Virus record (IMG/VR): IMGVR_UViG_3300034062_007046 | Coordinates: 18,846 to 82,845 of that record | Origin: a virus | Strand: one strand, 5' to 3' | Length of the DNA stretch: 64,000 nucleotides | Part shown: piece after piece, positions 27,178 to 36,822 of the stretch | Position numbering within the stretch: the stretch's first letter is position 1 | Layout of the letters: the number at the start of each line of letters is the position of its first letter | The notes under the pieces: generated by a model | Seen by the model: the letters and a program-made list of their open reading frames with translations, nothing else | Database searches by the model: none | What the model was told of the DNA's origin: nothing | Position numbers and translations under genes: made by a program

Positions 27178-29310
27178 ATGTCAGGCAACGGTAATGGCAA
27201 CGGTAATGGCAACGGTAGAAAACCAGTAAAAGTTCTTACCGACCTTGAAACGCGAAAGCAAATTTTAAAAACTGATTCCGGCAATAATGTACTTTTTAAA
27301 GTTTCTGGTACGCTTGGTAATGGCGCAGTTAGCTCTTCTCTACCAATAACAGGCACTCAAGCCTATTTTTCAAATGATGTGACCATTGATGGTGTTCTTA
27401 AAGCCAGCGAAATTCAAGTTACAACTTTAGTAAATTCATTAAATTATGAAACTTCCATTTCTGCGTCTATTAACGCCCTTTTAGATGTTTCCGCTTCATC
27501 CGCAGAAGTTGATCAATTTCTTAAATGGAATGGAAGCCAATGGGTTCCCGGCGATGTCAGCAATGGATCAATCGGTGCTGCCGAAGATGGAGATTATACC
27601 GATGGTTTGTTCACAGATTTCACCGAAGCAACGCCAATTGGTACAGCCGTAGATAGAATAAATGAAGTTCTAAAAGGTTTAGCCCCCAAAGTAGCACCAG
27701 ATTTATCAAATTTAGAAAAAACATCTGGTGCTACTGGTACAAATATGCGCCTCGCGTTTGGTGCTTCTTATTCAGTAGCTGGTTATGAGTCGGTTACGGC
27801 ATCATTAGGTGCAACATTAACAAATAAAGATTTTACAGAAGCATTTACAGCTGCAAATGGGGCAGGAGGCTTCCCAGTAAGATTAGGTGCTTATGCCTCA
27901 CCAGTGGCATTAACCATGTCGCTGAATAACAATGTTTCTGCGGACGCTGGAGCTTTTACAAACTATCCAGCAAAAGCGTTTAATGTTCCAACTAACGGCG
28001 CAGGAGCATATATTTTAGAAGTAAACGGCACTCAAATTACTCCATCTGGTTCTACATCAGACACTAATTCTGCTGTTAGCCAAACATTCTTGCTATCCGC
28101 AGCGAATACAGCATCATTTATTGGTTCTGGTCAAGGTTTTGATCTATTTCGGCACAGAACCGCTACAGTTGGTATACCAACAAGTTTATGGCGCAATGGT
28201 CATAACTACGCAAAAGTTACACATGTTTCTTCGCTTGGAACGCATGTAACAAACTTTATTGACTGGGTTTATGATCCATCCGCCGCAGCTGGAACAAATA
28301 ATTATGGCTTTACCTCCCCGACTTCAGCATCTTTCGTCGTAAGCGGAGCAAAGTATCTTTCTGGTGTCAAGTACTATACAAGCGTAGCATACAACTTTAC
28401 TACAAATGTAAGTAACTTCTATAGAAATATTTATCCGGTAGCTGGTGGGTTATCTTTTAGCGGTTTGACCGCAGGATTGAGCGCTGGAAGCGTTTCTATC
28501 CCAACGCCAACAACAAATCTTGATGATATTGCAGTAAGTGTAGGTCATACATTTAATGGATCATATAGATTACTCGGAGCATCTCTCGCTTCAACGCTAA
28601 ATTCAGCAAATGGTCTCGGCAAAACAGGTGCAACAACTTTAACAACAAATACAATTCTTTACGATAATGTGAACACTGCTAATACAACAGCAGCTGAATA
28701 CTTCTGTTTAGAAAATTATCGTGCTGAATCTGGCAGTTATGCAATCCAAGCGGACGCATCTAATGCAATAGGAGCCTTCCCAAGCGGATCATCATTAGCT
28801 GCTGGCGAATTAGCGGTTTACAACGGCGCAATGCGTTACCCAACAAAAATTTTAAATAATGGCGATATAGACGGCTCTGGTGTTGTACATATGATTGCAG
28901 GACAACCAGATTATTCTGCTGAAAGTGGCAATAAAACCTATCACCGCGTATTCCGTAATGGTAGCAGCGCAATTGCAGTATTTACCTTAACAATAAATGG
29001 CGGTAGCGGAATCAACGTAACAACCCACGAAGGAACGTTGAATACCAATAATATAAAAGCTTGGATTAAAATTCCCGGCAAAACAGGATGGCGTGATATA
29101 GCAACAGGAACGCCTGCGCCCGGTTATTCCGCCACTGCGGATAATTTAGGAGCTTTGCAAGGTTCTAAAGTTACAACTTCAACCTCTTCAACCCATACAA
29201 TTAACTTATTAACTGAAGGTTTAGCTGTTAATGAATATTTTGTATTAAGAATAGAAGCTTCTGATACTTGGACTAATAATATAAGCTCTATAACCATAAC
29301 AGGACTCTAA
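27178..29310 (+). CDS. Tail-fibre/adhesin protein with shared anchor
   Basis: A 710-residue protein with TGAGGA before the ATG. The N-terminus is a Gly-Asn repeat followed by RKPVKVLTDLETRKQ, the anchor motif seen in other genes of this locus (KILTHL, RVLSDLE, KILTDV). Residues ~95-125 include FLKWNGSQWVPGD, a strand type frequent in phage fibre domains. The remainder is a long Ser/Thr/Ala/Gly-rich beta region ending in a compact domain (KAWIKIPGKTGWRDIATGT, then NEYFVLRIEASDTW). No enzyme motif was seen. It is likely a fibre or fibre tip. Confidence 0.6.
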   Translation: MSGNGNGNGNGNGRKPVKVLTDLETRKQILKTDSGNNVLFKVSGTLGNGAVSSSLPITGTQAYFSNDVTIDGVLKASEIQVTTLVNSLNYETSISASINALLDVSASSAEVDQFLKWNGSQWVPGDVSNGSIGAAEDGDYTDGLFTDFTEATPIGTAVDRINEVLKGLAPKVAPDLSNLEKTSGATGTNMRLAFGASYSVAGYESVTASLGATLTNKDFTEAFTAANGAGGFPVRLGAYASPVALTMSLNNNVSADAGAFTNYPAKAFNVPTNGAGAYILEVNGTQITPSGSTSDTNSAVSQTFLLSAANTASFIGSGQGFDLFRHRTATVGIPTSLWRNGHNYAKVTHVSSLGTHVTNFIDWVYDPSAAAGTNNYGFTSPTSASFVVSGAKYLSGVKYYTSVAYNFTTNVSNFYRNIYPVAGGLSFSGLTAGLSAGSVSIPTPTTNLDDIAVSVGHTFNGSYRLLGASLASTLNSANGLGKTGATTLTTNTILYDNVNTANTTAAEYFCLENYRAESGSYAIQADASNAIGAFPSGSSLAAGELAVYNGAMRYPTKILNNGDIDGSGVVHMIAGQPDYSAESGNKTYHRVFRNGSSAIAVFTLTINGGSGINVTTHEGTLNTNNIKAWIKIPGKTGWRDIATGTPAPGYSATADNLGALQGSKVTTSTSSTHTINLLTEGLAVNEYFVLRIEASDTWTNNISSITITGL
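27184..27216 (+). repeat. 12-bp tandem repeat coding Gly-Asn-Gly-Asn
   Basis: GGCAACGGTAAT is repeated at 27184 and 27196 and partly at 27208. It encodes an N-terminal Gly-Asn run. As the unit is a multiple of three, slippage would change length without breaking the frame. Confidence 0.85.
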
Positions 29311-29313
29311 TAA

Positions 29314-30432
29314 ATGGCTTTAACAGAGAAAAACCAGTTATTAATAGCATTTAAAAAACTTTATGGTAAGAGCCATACAAGCGCTAAATTTGGTATTTTT
29401 AACGAAAGTATAGGATCTTCCGTACAGCTTGGTTCAAGCACTATTTTTGGGAATAACATACCGTCAGTCCCAAGTTCCTCATTTTATAGCATAACAGAAG
29501 GCACGGTAGAAAAAATACAATTTACTTTAGAGCCAATTGCGCTTTCTACTTATGCAAGCACATTAGGTTCCATCGCTGGTACTACAATAGACGATGAAGG
29601 CAATACGGCAGTAAACGGAGTTCATGCTTATAAATTAGTTCTACCAAGTGATTATGTAAGTAATTCGTCTAATGCTAAAAAGGGAACTGGAGCATTTTTA
29701 AATTCTGCTGTTCTTTCTGACTCAAATGGTGCTCTGCAATTAGTTCCTCCATCTTTTGGGGATCTTTATAGCGCACAAATAAGCAGTTCTTCTGGGATTA
29801 TTGGCGGTCTTGACGACGAGGATTATTATTTAGATTATTATTCTGGTATTTTATTTATACAGGATATTGGTAGAACACCAACAGCGGTCACTGCGTATGC
29901 ATACGTAGGTGATTTTGTTAGCGATTTGCTAACAGATATAACCTCTGATTATATTACAGAAGTAGTTGCTGGAACAAATTTAACTGGCGGTGGCTCAAGC
30001 GGTTCGGTAACAGTAAGTTTAGCTGATAATATTTCATTAACTTCCGTAACGGCTTCGTTATATGGTACTGCATCCCACGCAATAACAGCTTCATACGCTG
30101 AAAGCACCACTTTTGATCCTACACAAATTATTCATGCTTACAAGCGCTTAAGATATCAAGAGATTGGGTATTTTGATGCATCTGGTAGTGCATTAATACA
30201 GTTGCCGACTGGTGCCTACGGGGGTTCGGCATTTCCAACAGCTTCTTTAGATTATGTAAATGTAAGCGTTTTTGTAAAAGATGGCACTTTGTGGACAAAT
30301 GATATCTTGGCAGTTAGTGTTTATGAGTCATCAAGCTATATTTATGTTTCTCTTGAAGCGCCAGAATTGACTGATACCGATCAATACAAATTATTAGCCA
30401 TAAATGAAGATCCAACATATTATACTATTTAA
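29314..30432 (+). CDS. Fibre-associated structural protein with shared C-terminal beta domain
   Basis: A 372-residue protein starting 3 bases after the previous gene, with no clear Shine-Dalgarno; coupling is likely. The N-terminal ~240 residues are unique and beta-rich (SGILFIQDIGRTPTAVTAYA). Residues ~290-372 (LDYVNVSVFVKDGTLWTNDI, then SYIYVSLEAPE, KLLAINED) match the C-terminal domain of the 22338 fibre and internal domains at 30535 and 33008. A conserved partner-binding domain is likely. It may be an adaptor joining fibre segments. Confidence 0.55.
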   Translation: MALTEKNQLLIAFKKLYGKSHTSAKFGIFNESIGSSVQLGSSTIFGNNIPSVPSSSFYSITEGTVEKIQFTLEPIALSTYASTLGSIAGTTIDDEGNTAVNGVHAYKLVLPSDYVSNSSNAKKGTGAFLNSAVLSDSNGALQLVPPSFGDLYSAQISSSSGIIGGLDDEDYYLDYYSGILFIQDIGRTPTAVTAYAYVGDFVSDLLTDITSDYITEVVAGTNLTGGGSSGSVTVSLADNISLTSVTASLYGTASHAITASYAESTTFDPTQIIHAYKRLRYQEIGYFDASGSALIQLPTGAYGGSAFPTASLDYVNVSVFVKDGTLWTNDILAVSVYESSSYIYVSLEAPELTDTDQYKLLAINEDPTYYTI

Positions 30433-30489
30433 TTCTGCATGTGAAATGGTATAATATTTTAACTTACTTTGCAAAATAGGTAGCTCAAA

Positions 30490-30497
30490 ACTATTTA
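30490..30497 (+). promoter_or_regulatory. Candidate phage promoter element ACTATTTA
   Basis: Exact ACTATTTA in the 102-base gap before the 30535 gene, in the context CAAAACTATTTATTT. A TATAAT hexamer also lies upstream at about 30449, but no suitably spaced -35 is obvious. A possible small hairpin (AAATAG/CTATTT) overlaps the element. Confidence 0.4.
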
Positions 30498-30534
30498 TTT
30501 ACATATCTACTTTTGCTTGGAGTTTTAGATATTT

Positions 30535-31491
30535 ATGGAAATTAAACCAGTTAGAGTATTATCGGATTTAGAAGCCACACAGGACGTTGTAGTTAGCGGT
30601 TCGCTAATCATAACAACCACCGCTTCTTTCGATACTATACCTGTTGTAACTGGTGCGAACGGCAGTTATGATGTAGATTATGCTTTACACCAAGTAAACG
30701 ATTCAGTTTACCAAACAAATGCAAATATAGCAAATGCGATTGCCGGATTTGCGGATGAGTACAATAAAAATAGGTACACATTCACTGGTTCGCTTGATGC
30801 AAGCGGCTTAAAAGAGATTAATCTAACAACATCTATTATATCTGGTTCTGTTAACTTTGCAAGCGGTAATTTATTTGATATAGCAATTGATTTCCTGCTG
30901 GATACAAACGGTGATGGAAAATATAGAAACGATTTAACATCATATCAGATATTTGCCTCTGGTAGTGATTTGCTTATCGCGATTGACGCCCCAGCATCAC
31001 CTAACTGCAATTACAGATTGTCTGTTCAGAATCAAAGATCGCTGTCGCCTGTATCTGGCAGCAATGGCGTTCTTATAATTGCAGGTCCGCAGGGACCGCA
31101 AGGCACGGCTGGAGTAGCTGGCGCTAACGGTACAAATGGAGCTAACGGTAAAACATTTATAACCGTCGCCAGTAATCTTTCAACAAATAATATAATCGAT
31201 ACCATAGCTTCTAATTTTCCTTTAAGCCCATCGCAAGCACCAACTGGTTTTTATTTAGACGTAACTGGCTTTACGCAAAACACTTCCTATCCTATGGTTG
31301 TAAAGCTTTATGATTTAGCGTCGAATACAGTTATTGATTCGGATTCTATTAGCTCCACAAGTCCTAATACAATAAGATTAAATGGGTCAATACCAAATGT
31401 ATCTAACAAACAATACGAATTAAGATACTATTCTTCTGGTTCCTCAAGCAACTATGTATATTTGCAAACTGCAATAATAGAAATTTTATAA
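30535..31491 (+). CDS. Fibre protein with shared anchor and collagen-like segment
   Basis: 318 residues. The N-terminus (IKPVRVLSDLEATQ) carries the anchor motif. Residues ~45-165 (YALHQVNDSVYQTN, YTFTGSLDASG, GKYRNDLTSYQI, LLIAIDAPAS) match the 33008 protein domain for domain. A collagen-like stretch of about eight Gly-x-y triplets (GPQGPQGTAGVAGANGTNG) follows at ~183-206. The C-terminal ~110 residues are a separate beta domain. Collagen-like triplets are known trimeric spacers in phage fibres. Probably a short trimeric fibre or fibre tip. Confidence 0.6.
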   Translation: MEIKPVRVLSDLEATQDVVVSGSLIITTTASFDTIPVVTGANGSYDVDYALHQVNDSVYQTNANIANAIAGFADEYNKNRYTFTGSLDASGLKEINLTTSIISGSVNFASGNLFDIAIDFLLDTNGDGKYRNDLTSYQIFASGSDLLIAIDAPASPNCNYRLSVQNQRSLSPVSGSNGVLIIAGPQGPQGTAGVAGANGTNGANGKTFITVASNLSTNNIIDTIASNFPLSPSQAPTGFYLDVTGFTQNTSYPMVVKLYDLASNTVIDSDSISSTSPNTIRLNGSIPNVSNKQYELRYYSSGSSSNYVYLQTAIIEIL

Positions 31492-31506
31492 TTTTGGAGA
31501 AATAAA

Positions 31507-32610
31507 ATGAGTTTAGAATTAAATTGGTCATGCTCTGGTAGCGTTTCTGGCGAGATGGTGAACGTCGTGAACCCACGCGCCTCTACCTCTGCTGACGCAG
31601 TTAATGGTCCAGCATGGAATTTGTGGTGGATGAAGGAACGTATGAAAGAAGTCGGTTGGACTGTTGTTAGTTCATCAGATTCACAAAGCACAGGCTCCAG
31701 TGATTTGTGGGGTAGCACATTTGATGCTACATTAAGAAGTAGCAAAAATAGCAAAGTCTTTTATCATGCTACTGGCGCTCCCCATTCATGGATAGTTCTT
31801 CAAGCCCCATCTGGTTCTGCTTCGGATTATTATTTTATTATTGATTATACGTCAGCTGATGTTATTTCTAATAAAGCGCAATTTACGGTCACCAAAGGTC
31901 CAATTGGTGGCGGTACAACGTCTACACGACCAACTGGTTCTGCGGATTTCGGCATTAACTCAAACGCAAATGCTGGTGCGCCAACACTGATTATTTTTGA
32001 TAATTATACAAGCACAACAGCCCAACACAGAGTTAATTTTCAATATACAAGCGATGGGGCTTTTATGTTTTCTGAAGTACAAGTTGGTAAAGGAAAATTT
32101 ACAAACTTTTTATCATTCCTGCCATTACAAAATACTCATGCGGCGGATCAATTTAAGTGGGTGTTAGTAGGATTAGACATTTATGCTGGTGCTGATGGCG
32201 GAAGTGCTTTTTACAATTTTGGTATTACTGGTCAGCCACTTTACACAGAAGGGTCTAACGCTATTTCAGGACGATCACATGATGGCGCAACCGCGCTTAA
32301 TTTAGCTGGTGCCATTCCAGCCGTAATCCCAGAAGGCGGCTCAATAGGCACTGGTATTTTATTTAATAGCGTTTTAACAGCACCAAACGCCTCTGATGCT
32401 ACATATAGTGATTTTCCAATAACGGTTGTCAACGTCGCAAATGGTCCAGTTGAATTAAAAGGCAGACTACCAGACATTACTTGGACAAGCGTTTCCATTC
32501 CAAACGGAGCAGTAACGCCTGTTAAATCCGTTGCTGCTGACACTTACGAAAGAACAAAGTATTTAATGATGTGGTTGCCTTGGACATCAGTAGACGCTCC
32601 AATTCTATAG
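31507..32610 (+). CDS. Virion protein, Trp-rich N-terminal domain
   Basis: A 367-residue protein with a TTGGAG site. It begins MSLELNWSCSGSVSGEMV, followed by GPAWNLWWMKERMKEVGWTV and a Ser/Thr-rich beta body. The N-terminal layout (a GE strand, then GPAWxLWWMKExMxxxGW) recurs, as far as I recall, in structural proteins of large phages. No enzyme residues are evident. Set between fibre genes with shared anchors, it may be a fibre-locus component, but it has no anchor motif itself. Confidence 0.5.
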   Translation: MSLELNWSCSGSVSGEMVNVVNPRASTSADAVNGPAWNLWWMKERMKEVGWTVVSSSDSQSTGSSDLWGSTFDATLRSSKNSKVFYHATGAPHSWIVLQAPSGSASDYYFIIDYTSADVISNKAQFTVTKGPIGGGTTSTRPTGSADFGINSNANAGAPTLIIFDNYTSTTAQHRVNFQYTSDGAFMFSEVQVGKGKFTNFLSFLPLQNTHAADQFKWVLVGLDIYAGADGGSAFYNFGITGQPLYTEGSNAISGRSHDGATALNLAGAIPAVIPEGGSIGTGILFNSVLTAPNASDATYSDFPITVVNVANGPVELKGRLPDITWTSVSIPNGAVTPVKSVAADTYERTKYLMMWLPWTSVDAPIL

Positions 32611-32618
32611 GATAAAGT

Positions 32619-32996
32619 ATGTCAGCTACAGAAATTACAACATTTAATGATTTAAGCATTTCTACCAATAATAGAAATTTTATTATTGAATCGCTAAATG
32701 ATAACTCTGTAGCAACAATAAATTTTTCTAATAAAACATATTCTTTGGAAGAAGATAAATTTTTATTAGATAGTAAAGAGTTTGCGAATCATAACTATAG
32801 ATTAGAAAGCAAATTTTTTGCTACTATGCAATTTAGTGCCCCAGCTGCGAATAATCTACGATATAATATGCGTGCAAGAAAAGTTTCTGATAATACTTTT
32901 ATTTATTGGAGAACAACAGCAGTAGATTCAAGCGGCGCAGAGAGTGGGTTTAATGTTAATGAAATTTATGATATCTGTGTGTTAGGCTATAACTAA
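32619..32996 (+). CDS. Small fibre-locus protein, unknown
   Basis: A 125-residue protein, mostly beta (NRNFIIESLNDNSVATINFS, then YWRTTAVDSSGAESGFNVNE). No family is recognised. It lies 8 bases after the previous gene and 11 before the beta-helix spike gene, so it may be a tip, cap or chaperone for either. Confidence 0.45.
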   Translation: MSATEITTFNDLSISTNNRNFIIESLNDNSVATINFSNKTYSLEEDKFLLDSKEFANHNYRLESKFFATMQFSAPAANNLRYNMRARKVSDNTFIYWRTTAVDSSGAESGFNVNEIYDICVLGYN

Positions 32997-33007
32997 AAGG
33001 GAATAAA

Positions 33008-35365
33008 ATGGCAAGAAAAATAAAAATACTAACCGATGTTGACGGAAAGCAAGATTTAGCAGTTAGCGGAGCATTAACTGTAAAGGCTGATTCTACTTTC
33101 GTTATTCCTTCTATTTCAACATCGTCTGATGGTTTTTATTCCTTAAACAATGCTATACACAAGATAGATCAATCCTTACAAGAAGTTAACGCAAGAGTTG
33201 TTAGCTCTGTAGGAAACGTCCTTGGGCAATATAACGCAAGCCGTTACGTCTTTAGCGGCTACTTTAGTGAATCTGGTTCAGCTACTATAAATTTAACAAG
33301 AGGTTCACCATCAGGTTCTGTGTATTTTACAGAAAGCGAGATTGGTAATTTATCAGTAAATATCTTAACCGATTTTGATGGCGATGGTATTTTTACTAAT
33401 AATCTTGTCCCATTTCAATTACGCCCAGCAAGCGGAGATTTATTTTTAGATATTAGTGCGCCAAGCGCTCCATATGTAATGTATAAGGCGACTGTTACAA
33501 ACGATTCAGCGATTGTAGACATCCCAGCTCAAAATGATGTTTATTTAGTTCAAAACTCTGGGTCTTCCACCGTTGACGCGCAGACAGTTCTTTTAGATTC
33601 GACAAAGCTTTATAATAAAAATATTAGAAATTTTTATGTTTCCCCAACTGGCTCCGATGATAACGATGGACTTACTTTAACAAGCTCATTTGCCACAATT
33701 CAAAAAGCAGTAGACTCTATCCCTACCTATAATAACGCAGCAGCAACAAGAGTGCAGTATCATACTATTGTAAATATTGCAAGCGGGACGTACAACGAAA
33801 AAATAAATATTTTAAATAAAGGATATTCTGGTAATGACAGCAACCTTTTAGTTTTATTTAAAGGAGCGACACAAGCAGTTTACGAGAATCTATCGCCTAT
33901 TTCGCAAACTTCAACAGATGCTGATTCTGGGGATACAAACGGTTTCAGATCTCTTTTGCTAAATTTTTCAAGCCCACCAGCTAATAATTCACTTAAAGGT
34001 TTCTATATCAACAGAAGAACAAATCCTTTTACTTCTGATATATTAATAACTGGTAATTCGGGCAGCACAATACATACAAATAATACAACCTACTCGTCTT
34101 ATTTTGGTTATAGCGACTATTATATTATCAGGAACGTCAGCACAGTAAACGGCTACTTTAGATCTGCTGGTAATCAAGGTGTTATAAGTTTTAAGAATAT
34201 TAATTTAAATGTACCATTAAATGATGGCGGTGGCACTGACACTTACTTCTTTTCTTCTGTTTATCATCCAGTAGGCGTTGTTGATGAAAACAATTCGGGT
34301 CAAATAGCTGGCACTGGTCTACAGGCAAGGTACGGCTCATATTCTAACGATGAGATCCGTATATCTTCCTGTAACATAATTAATCTTGTTCAACCAACTG
34401 GTAGTTCTGCTGCGAGATTAGTTTTAGGTCCAAAAACATATTTAGCGTATGTTTATTTTTCAAGCTTGTATCCGAGTGCTTCTATTTATTCTTCATATAG
34501 TCAAGTAGATTCATTTAATGCAGTAGCATGCTATTTTGAAAATATTGGTTTAAATTTTACAAGCGTACCTCTTATAGATCTACGTAGCTCTTTTACAAAC
34601 AATTGTTCCTTGACTTTTACATCTTGCGACAGCGTAACGCTACCAAGAAAAATGATAAGCAATAAAGCATCAGGCGATAGAGTTTCACTATATAGTTCAG
34701 TGGTTGGGTCGAATCCAAACGATTCAGTTTACTATAAAAGCATTGGTTTCGATGGCTACAATCAGTCATTTTTAAATTTAGTTTCACCAATGACAGCACA
34801 TGGACCATTTTTTAGATTTATAAATGCGACAAATAATACCTTCATAGAATTTGGAGCGGTTAGTTCGACTTCTTCTCTATCTGGCACAAGCAATTCCGAT
34901 TATCTAATGTTGTTAAATGGTAAATGTAACCTAAATATTAACTCTGTATTAGATTTAAGAAATGTTTATAGCGCAATTACAACGCCTTTTATTGCTTCTT
35001 TTAAAAGCGACATTAGAATATCTTACTATAATCCTTTATTCGCTGCTTCTGGTAGCGCAAATTACAGATCAAATGGTGATTTTCGAGCAGATGACAAAAA
35101 TTATTTTTATTCTGAATTGCCTATTATTACTGCTGAAACAACAAAAGTAGATAATCGTTTAAATATAGCAAATACTAAAATGGATTATCAATATCCAATT
35201 GAAACAAACAAAAATATTACTTTAACTGGGTCTGCACAATTGATAAGCTCTTTGGTAAAATTAACTCCATATACAACGTTACCCGCTGGTTCGTTAGGGT
35301 TAATGGCTGTAAGCGGCACAACGTTGTATTTCCATAATGGTACAAGCTGGACAGCTATAACATAA
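33008..35365 (+). CDS. Tailspike-like beta-helix protein with shared anchor
   Basis: A 785-residue protein with an AAAGGGA site. The N-terminus (RKIKILTDVDGKQDLAVSGA) is the anchor, and residues ~40-165 match the 30535 protein (HKIDQSLQEVN, YVFSGYFSESG, FLDISAPSAP). From ~210 the typical opening of a right-handed beta-helix appears (FYVSPTGSDDNDGLTLTSSF, then ATIQKAVDSIP), followed by ~450 residues of short Asn/Ser-rich strands. The C-terminus (LGLMAVSGTTLYFHNGTSW) is a frequent phage spike ending. This is a candidate receptor-binding or polysaccharide-degrading spike. Catalytic residues cannot be assigned by eye. Confidence 0.65.
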   Translation: MARKIKILTDVDGKQDLAVSGALTVKADSTFVIPSISTSSDGFYSLNNAIHKIDQSLQEVNARVVSSVGNVLGQYNASRYVFSGYFSESGSATINLTRGSPSGSVYFTESEIGNLSVNILTDFDGDGIFTNNLVPFQLRPASGDLFLDISAPSAPYVMYKATVTNDSAIVDIPAQNDVYLVQNSGSSTVDAQTVLLDSTKLYNKNIRNFYVSPTGSDDNDGLTLTSSFATIQKAVDSIPTYNNAAATRVQYHTIVNIASGTYNEKINILNKGYSGNDSNLLVLFKGATQAVYENLSPISQTSTDADSGDTNGFRSLLLNFSSPPANNSLKGFYINRRTNPFTSDILITGNSGSTIHTNNTTYSSYFGYSDYYIIRNVSTVNGYFRSAGNQGVISFKNINLNVPLNDGGGTDTYFFSSVYHPVGVVDENNSGQIAGTGLQARYGSYSNDEIRISSCNIINLVQPTGSSAARLVLGPKTYLAYVYFSSLYPSASIYSSYSQVDSFNAVACYFENIGLNFTSVPLIDLRSSFTNNCSLTFTSCDSVTLPRKMISNKASGDRVSLYSSVVGSNPNDSVYYKSIGFDGYNQSFLNLVSPMTAHGPFFRFINATNNTFIEFGAVSSTSSLSGTSNSDYLMLLNGKCNLNINSVLDLRNVYSAITTPFIASFKSDIRISYYNPLFAASGSANYRSNGDFRADDKNYFYSELPIITAETTKVDNRLNIANTKMDYQYPIETNKNITLTGSAQLISSLVKLTPYTTLPAGSLGLMAVSGTTLYFHNGTSWTAIT

Positions 35366-35374
35366 AGGCTTTTT

Positions 35375-35899
35375 ATGATATTAGGATTAGATATAAGTAC
35401 ATCAATAACTGGGTTCACTGTTCTTACAGAAGATGGTCATATTTTACATAATGAAATGATTGATCTAAGAAAATTAGATTCAATGTTCAAAAAAGCCCAG
35501 ACTGTAAAGGAACGCTTAATAGAGATAAAAAATTTATATAACATTAAAGACGTTTATATTGAGCAATCCCTTAACGCATTTCGACCAGGTTTAAGTAGCG
35601 CACAAGTCATCTTGACGCTCGGTAAATTTAATGGTATAGTTAGTTGGATATGTTGCGAAATTTTTAAAAAAGAGCCTGAATACATCGGAGCGTCTTCTGC
35701 CCGTAAAAAACTTGATATTAAAGTTGAAAAAGGCGAAAATGCAAAAGAAGTGGTACTGAAGAAAATTTTAGAGCTTGAACCCAAATTTAAAGTAGAGTAT
35801 ACTGCTCATGGTAATCCAAAGCCCGGTACATATGACCGTGCAGATAGTTATGTGATTGCAAAGGCTGGCTATATTCTATGTCAGAAACAAAAAAGTTAA
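35375..35899 (+). CDS. RuvC-like Holliday junction resolvase
   Basis: This 174-residue protein has an RNase H-fold layout: GLDIS with Asp6, the VYIEQS strand with Glu63, and a C-terminal YDRADSYVIAKAG with Asp154 and Asp157. These acidic residues match the metal-binding set of RuvC and related resolvases, which cut four-way DNA junctions. In T4 that task is done by the unrelated gp49, so this is a non-orthologous replacement. It overlaps the primase gene by 22 bases and starts the replication/recombination block. The product would help resolve branched DNA before packaging. Confidence 0.75.
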   Translation: MILGLDISTSITGFTVLTEDGHILHNEMIDLRKLDSMFKKAQTVKERLIEIKNLYNIKDVYIEQSLNAFRPGLSSAQVILTLGKFNGIVSWICCEIFKKEPEYIGASSARKKLDIKVEKGENAKEVVLKKILELEPKFKVEYTAHGNPKPGTYDRADSYVIAKAGYILCQKQKS

Positions 35900-36822
35900 A
35901 TATCTTAAAAGAAATATTAGGCGATTACAATCGCGTTGGGAATGAGCATCTTTTCTTTTGTCCAAAGTGTAAACACCATAAGAAAAAACTTAGCATCAAT
36001 CTATCAAAAGATAAGTTTAAATGTTGGGTATGTGATTGGAATGGCTCTACTATCCGCAGAATTGTCATTCGCTATGGCAGTTTTAGCCATAATCGCAATT
36101 GGAATGAACTTCACGGAATTGTTGAAATATCAGATTACGATAAAATTTTCGATGCACCAGATACAACAGAAGAAAAAACAATACTTCCAGAACTTCCACC
36201 AGAGTTTCAAACGCTTTGTAATCGGGATCAATCGCTAACTTCGCTACCAGTGCGTAGATATTTGCGTGAACGTGGTATTTCGCAGCAAGATATCATGTTT
36301 TGGAAGATGGGATATGCAGTTTCTGGAGAATATGAAAATCGCGTCATCATTCCATCCTTCAATAATGAAGGCAAAATCAATTATTACGTCGGCAGACGTT
36401 ATGACGGCGGCGGCTGGTCGAAGTATAAAAACCCCGATGTAAGCAAAGATCTGGTATTTAATGAACTTTATGTTGATTGGAGCAGCGATGTTACAATCGT
36501 AGAAGGTGTTTTTGACGCAATTAAAGCGCGTAATGCTATTCCAATCCTTGGATCTACGATGCGTGAAAGCTCAAAGCTGTTCAGAGATATCATAAAGCAC
36601 GACCCAGCGATCTATATTGCATTAGACCCAGACGCCGAAAAGAAAGCAGAACGTTTGATTCTTGATTTACTGCAATACGATGCAGAAATTTACAAAGTTC
36701 CAATACCATATGGTATGGATGTTGGAGATATGTCACACGAACAATTCTTGGAATGCAAACGGAACGCTAAACTAATTAATGGAAAAGATTATTTTCTCTT
36801 AAATAAGTTGGTAAACCTATGA
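35878..36822 (+). CDS. DNA primase, DnaG/TOPRIM type
   Basis: A 314-residue protein. It has an N-terminal zinc ribbon (CPKC at 28-31 with nearby His residues, CWVC at 49-52), then a linker, a DnaG-type core segment (NRVIIPSFNNEGKINYYVGR) and a TOPRIM fold (IVEGVFDAIKA with Glu209, ALDPDAEKK with Asp250 and Asp252, and Asp281 in YGMDVGDM). It makes RNA primers for lagging-strand synthesis. There is no helicase domain on the chain, so a separate helicase is expected elsewhere in the genome. It overlaps both neighbours (22 bases upstream, ATGA downstream). Confidence 0.85.
   Translation: MSETKKLNILKEILGDYNRVGNEHLFFCPKCKHHKKKLSINLSKDKFKCWVCDWNGSTIRRIVIRYGSFSHNRNWNELHGIVEISDYDKIFDAPDTTEEKTILPELPPEFQTLCNRDQSLTSLPVRRYLRERGISQQDIMFWKMGYAVSGEYENRVIIPSFNNEGKINYYVGRRYDGGGWSKYKNPDVSKDLVFNELYVDWSSDVTIVEGVFDAIKARNAIPILGSTMRESSKLFRDIIKHDPAIYIALDPDAEKKAERLILDLLQYDAEIYKVPIPYGMDVGDMSHEQFLECKRNAKLINGKDYFLLNKLVNL

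Noticed and set aside
30440-30460. Sigma70 promoter around TATAAT at ~30449
   Set aside because: No -35-like hexamer lies 16-18 bases upstream; the ACTATTTA element in the same gap fits the recurring pattern better.
36054-36238. Alternative + strand frame inside the primase gene with hydrophobic sequence
   Set aside because: The primase frame has full zinc-ribbon and TOPRIM motifs; the other frame has no start signal or recognisable domain.
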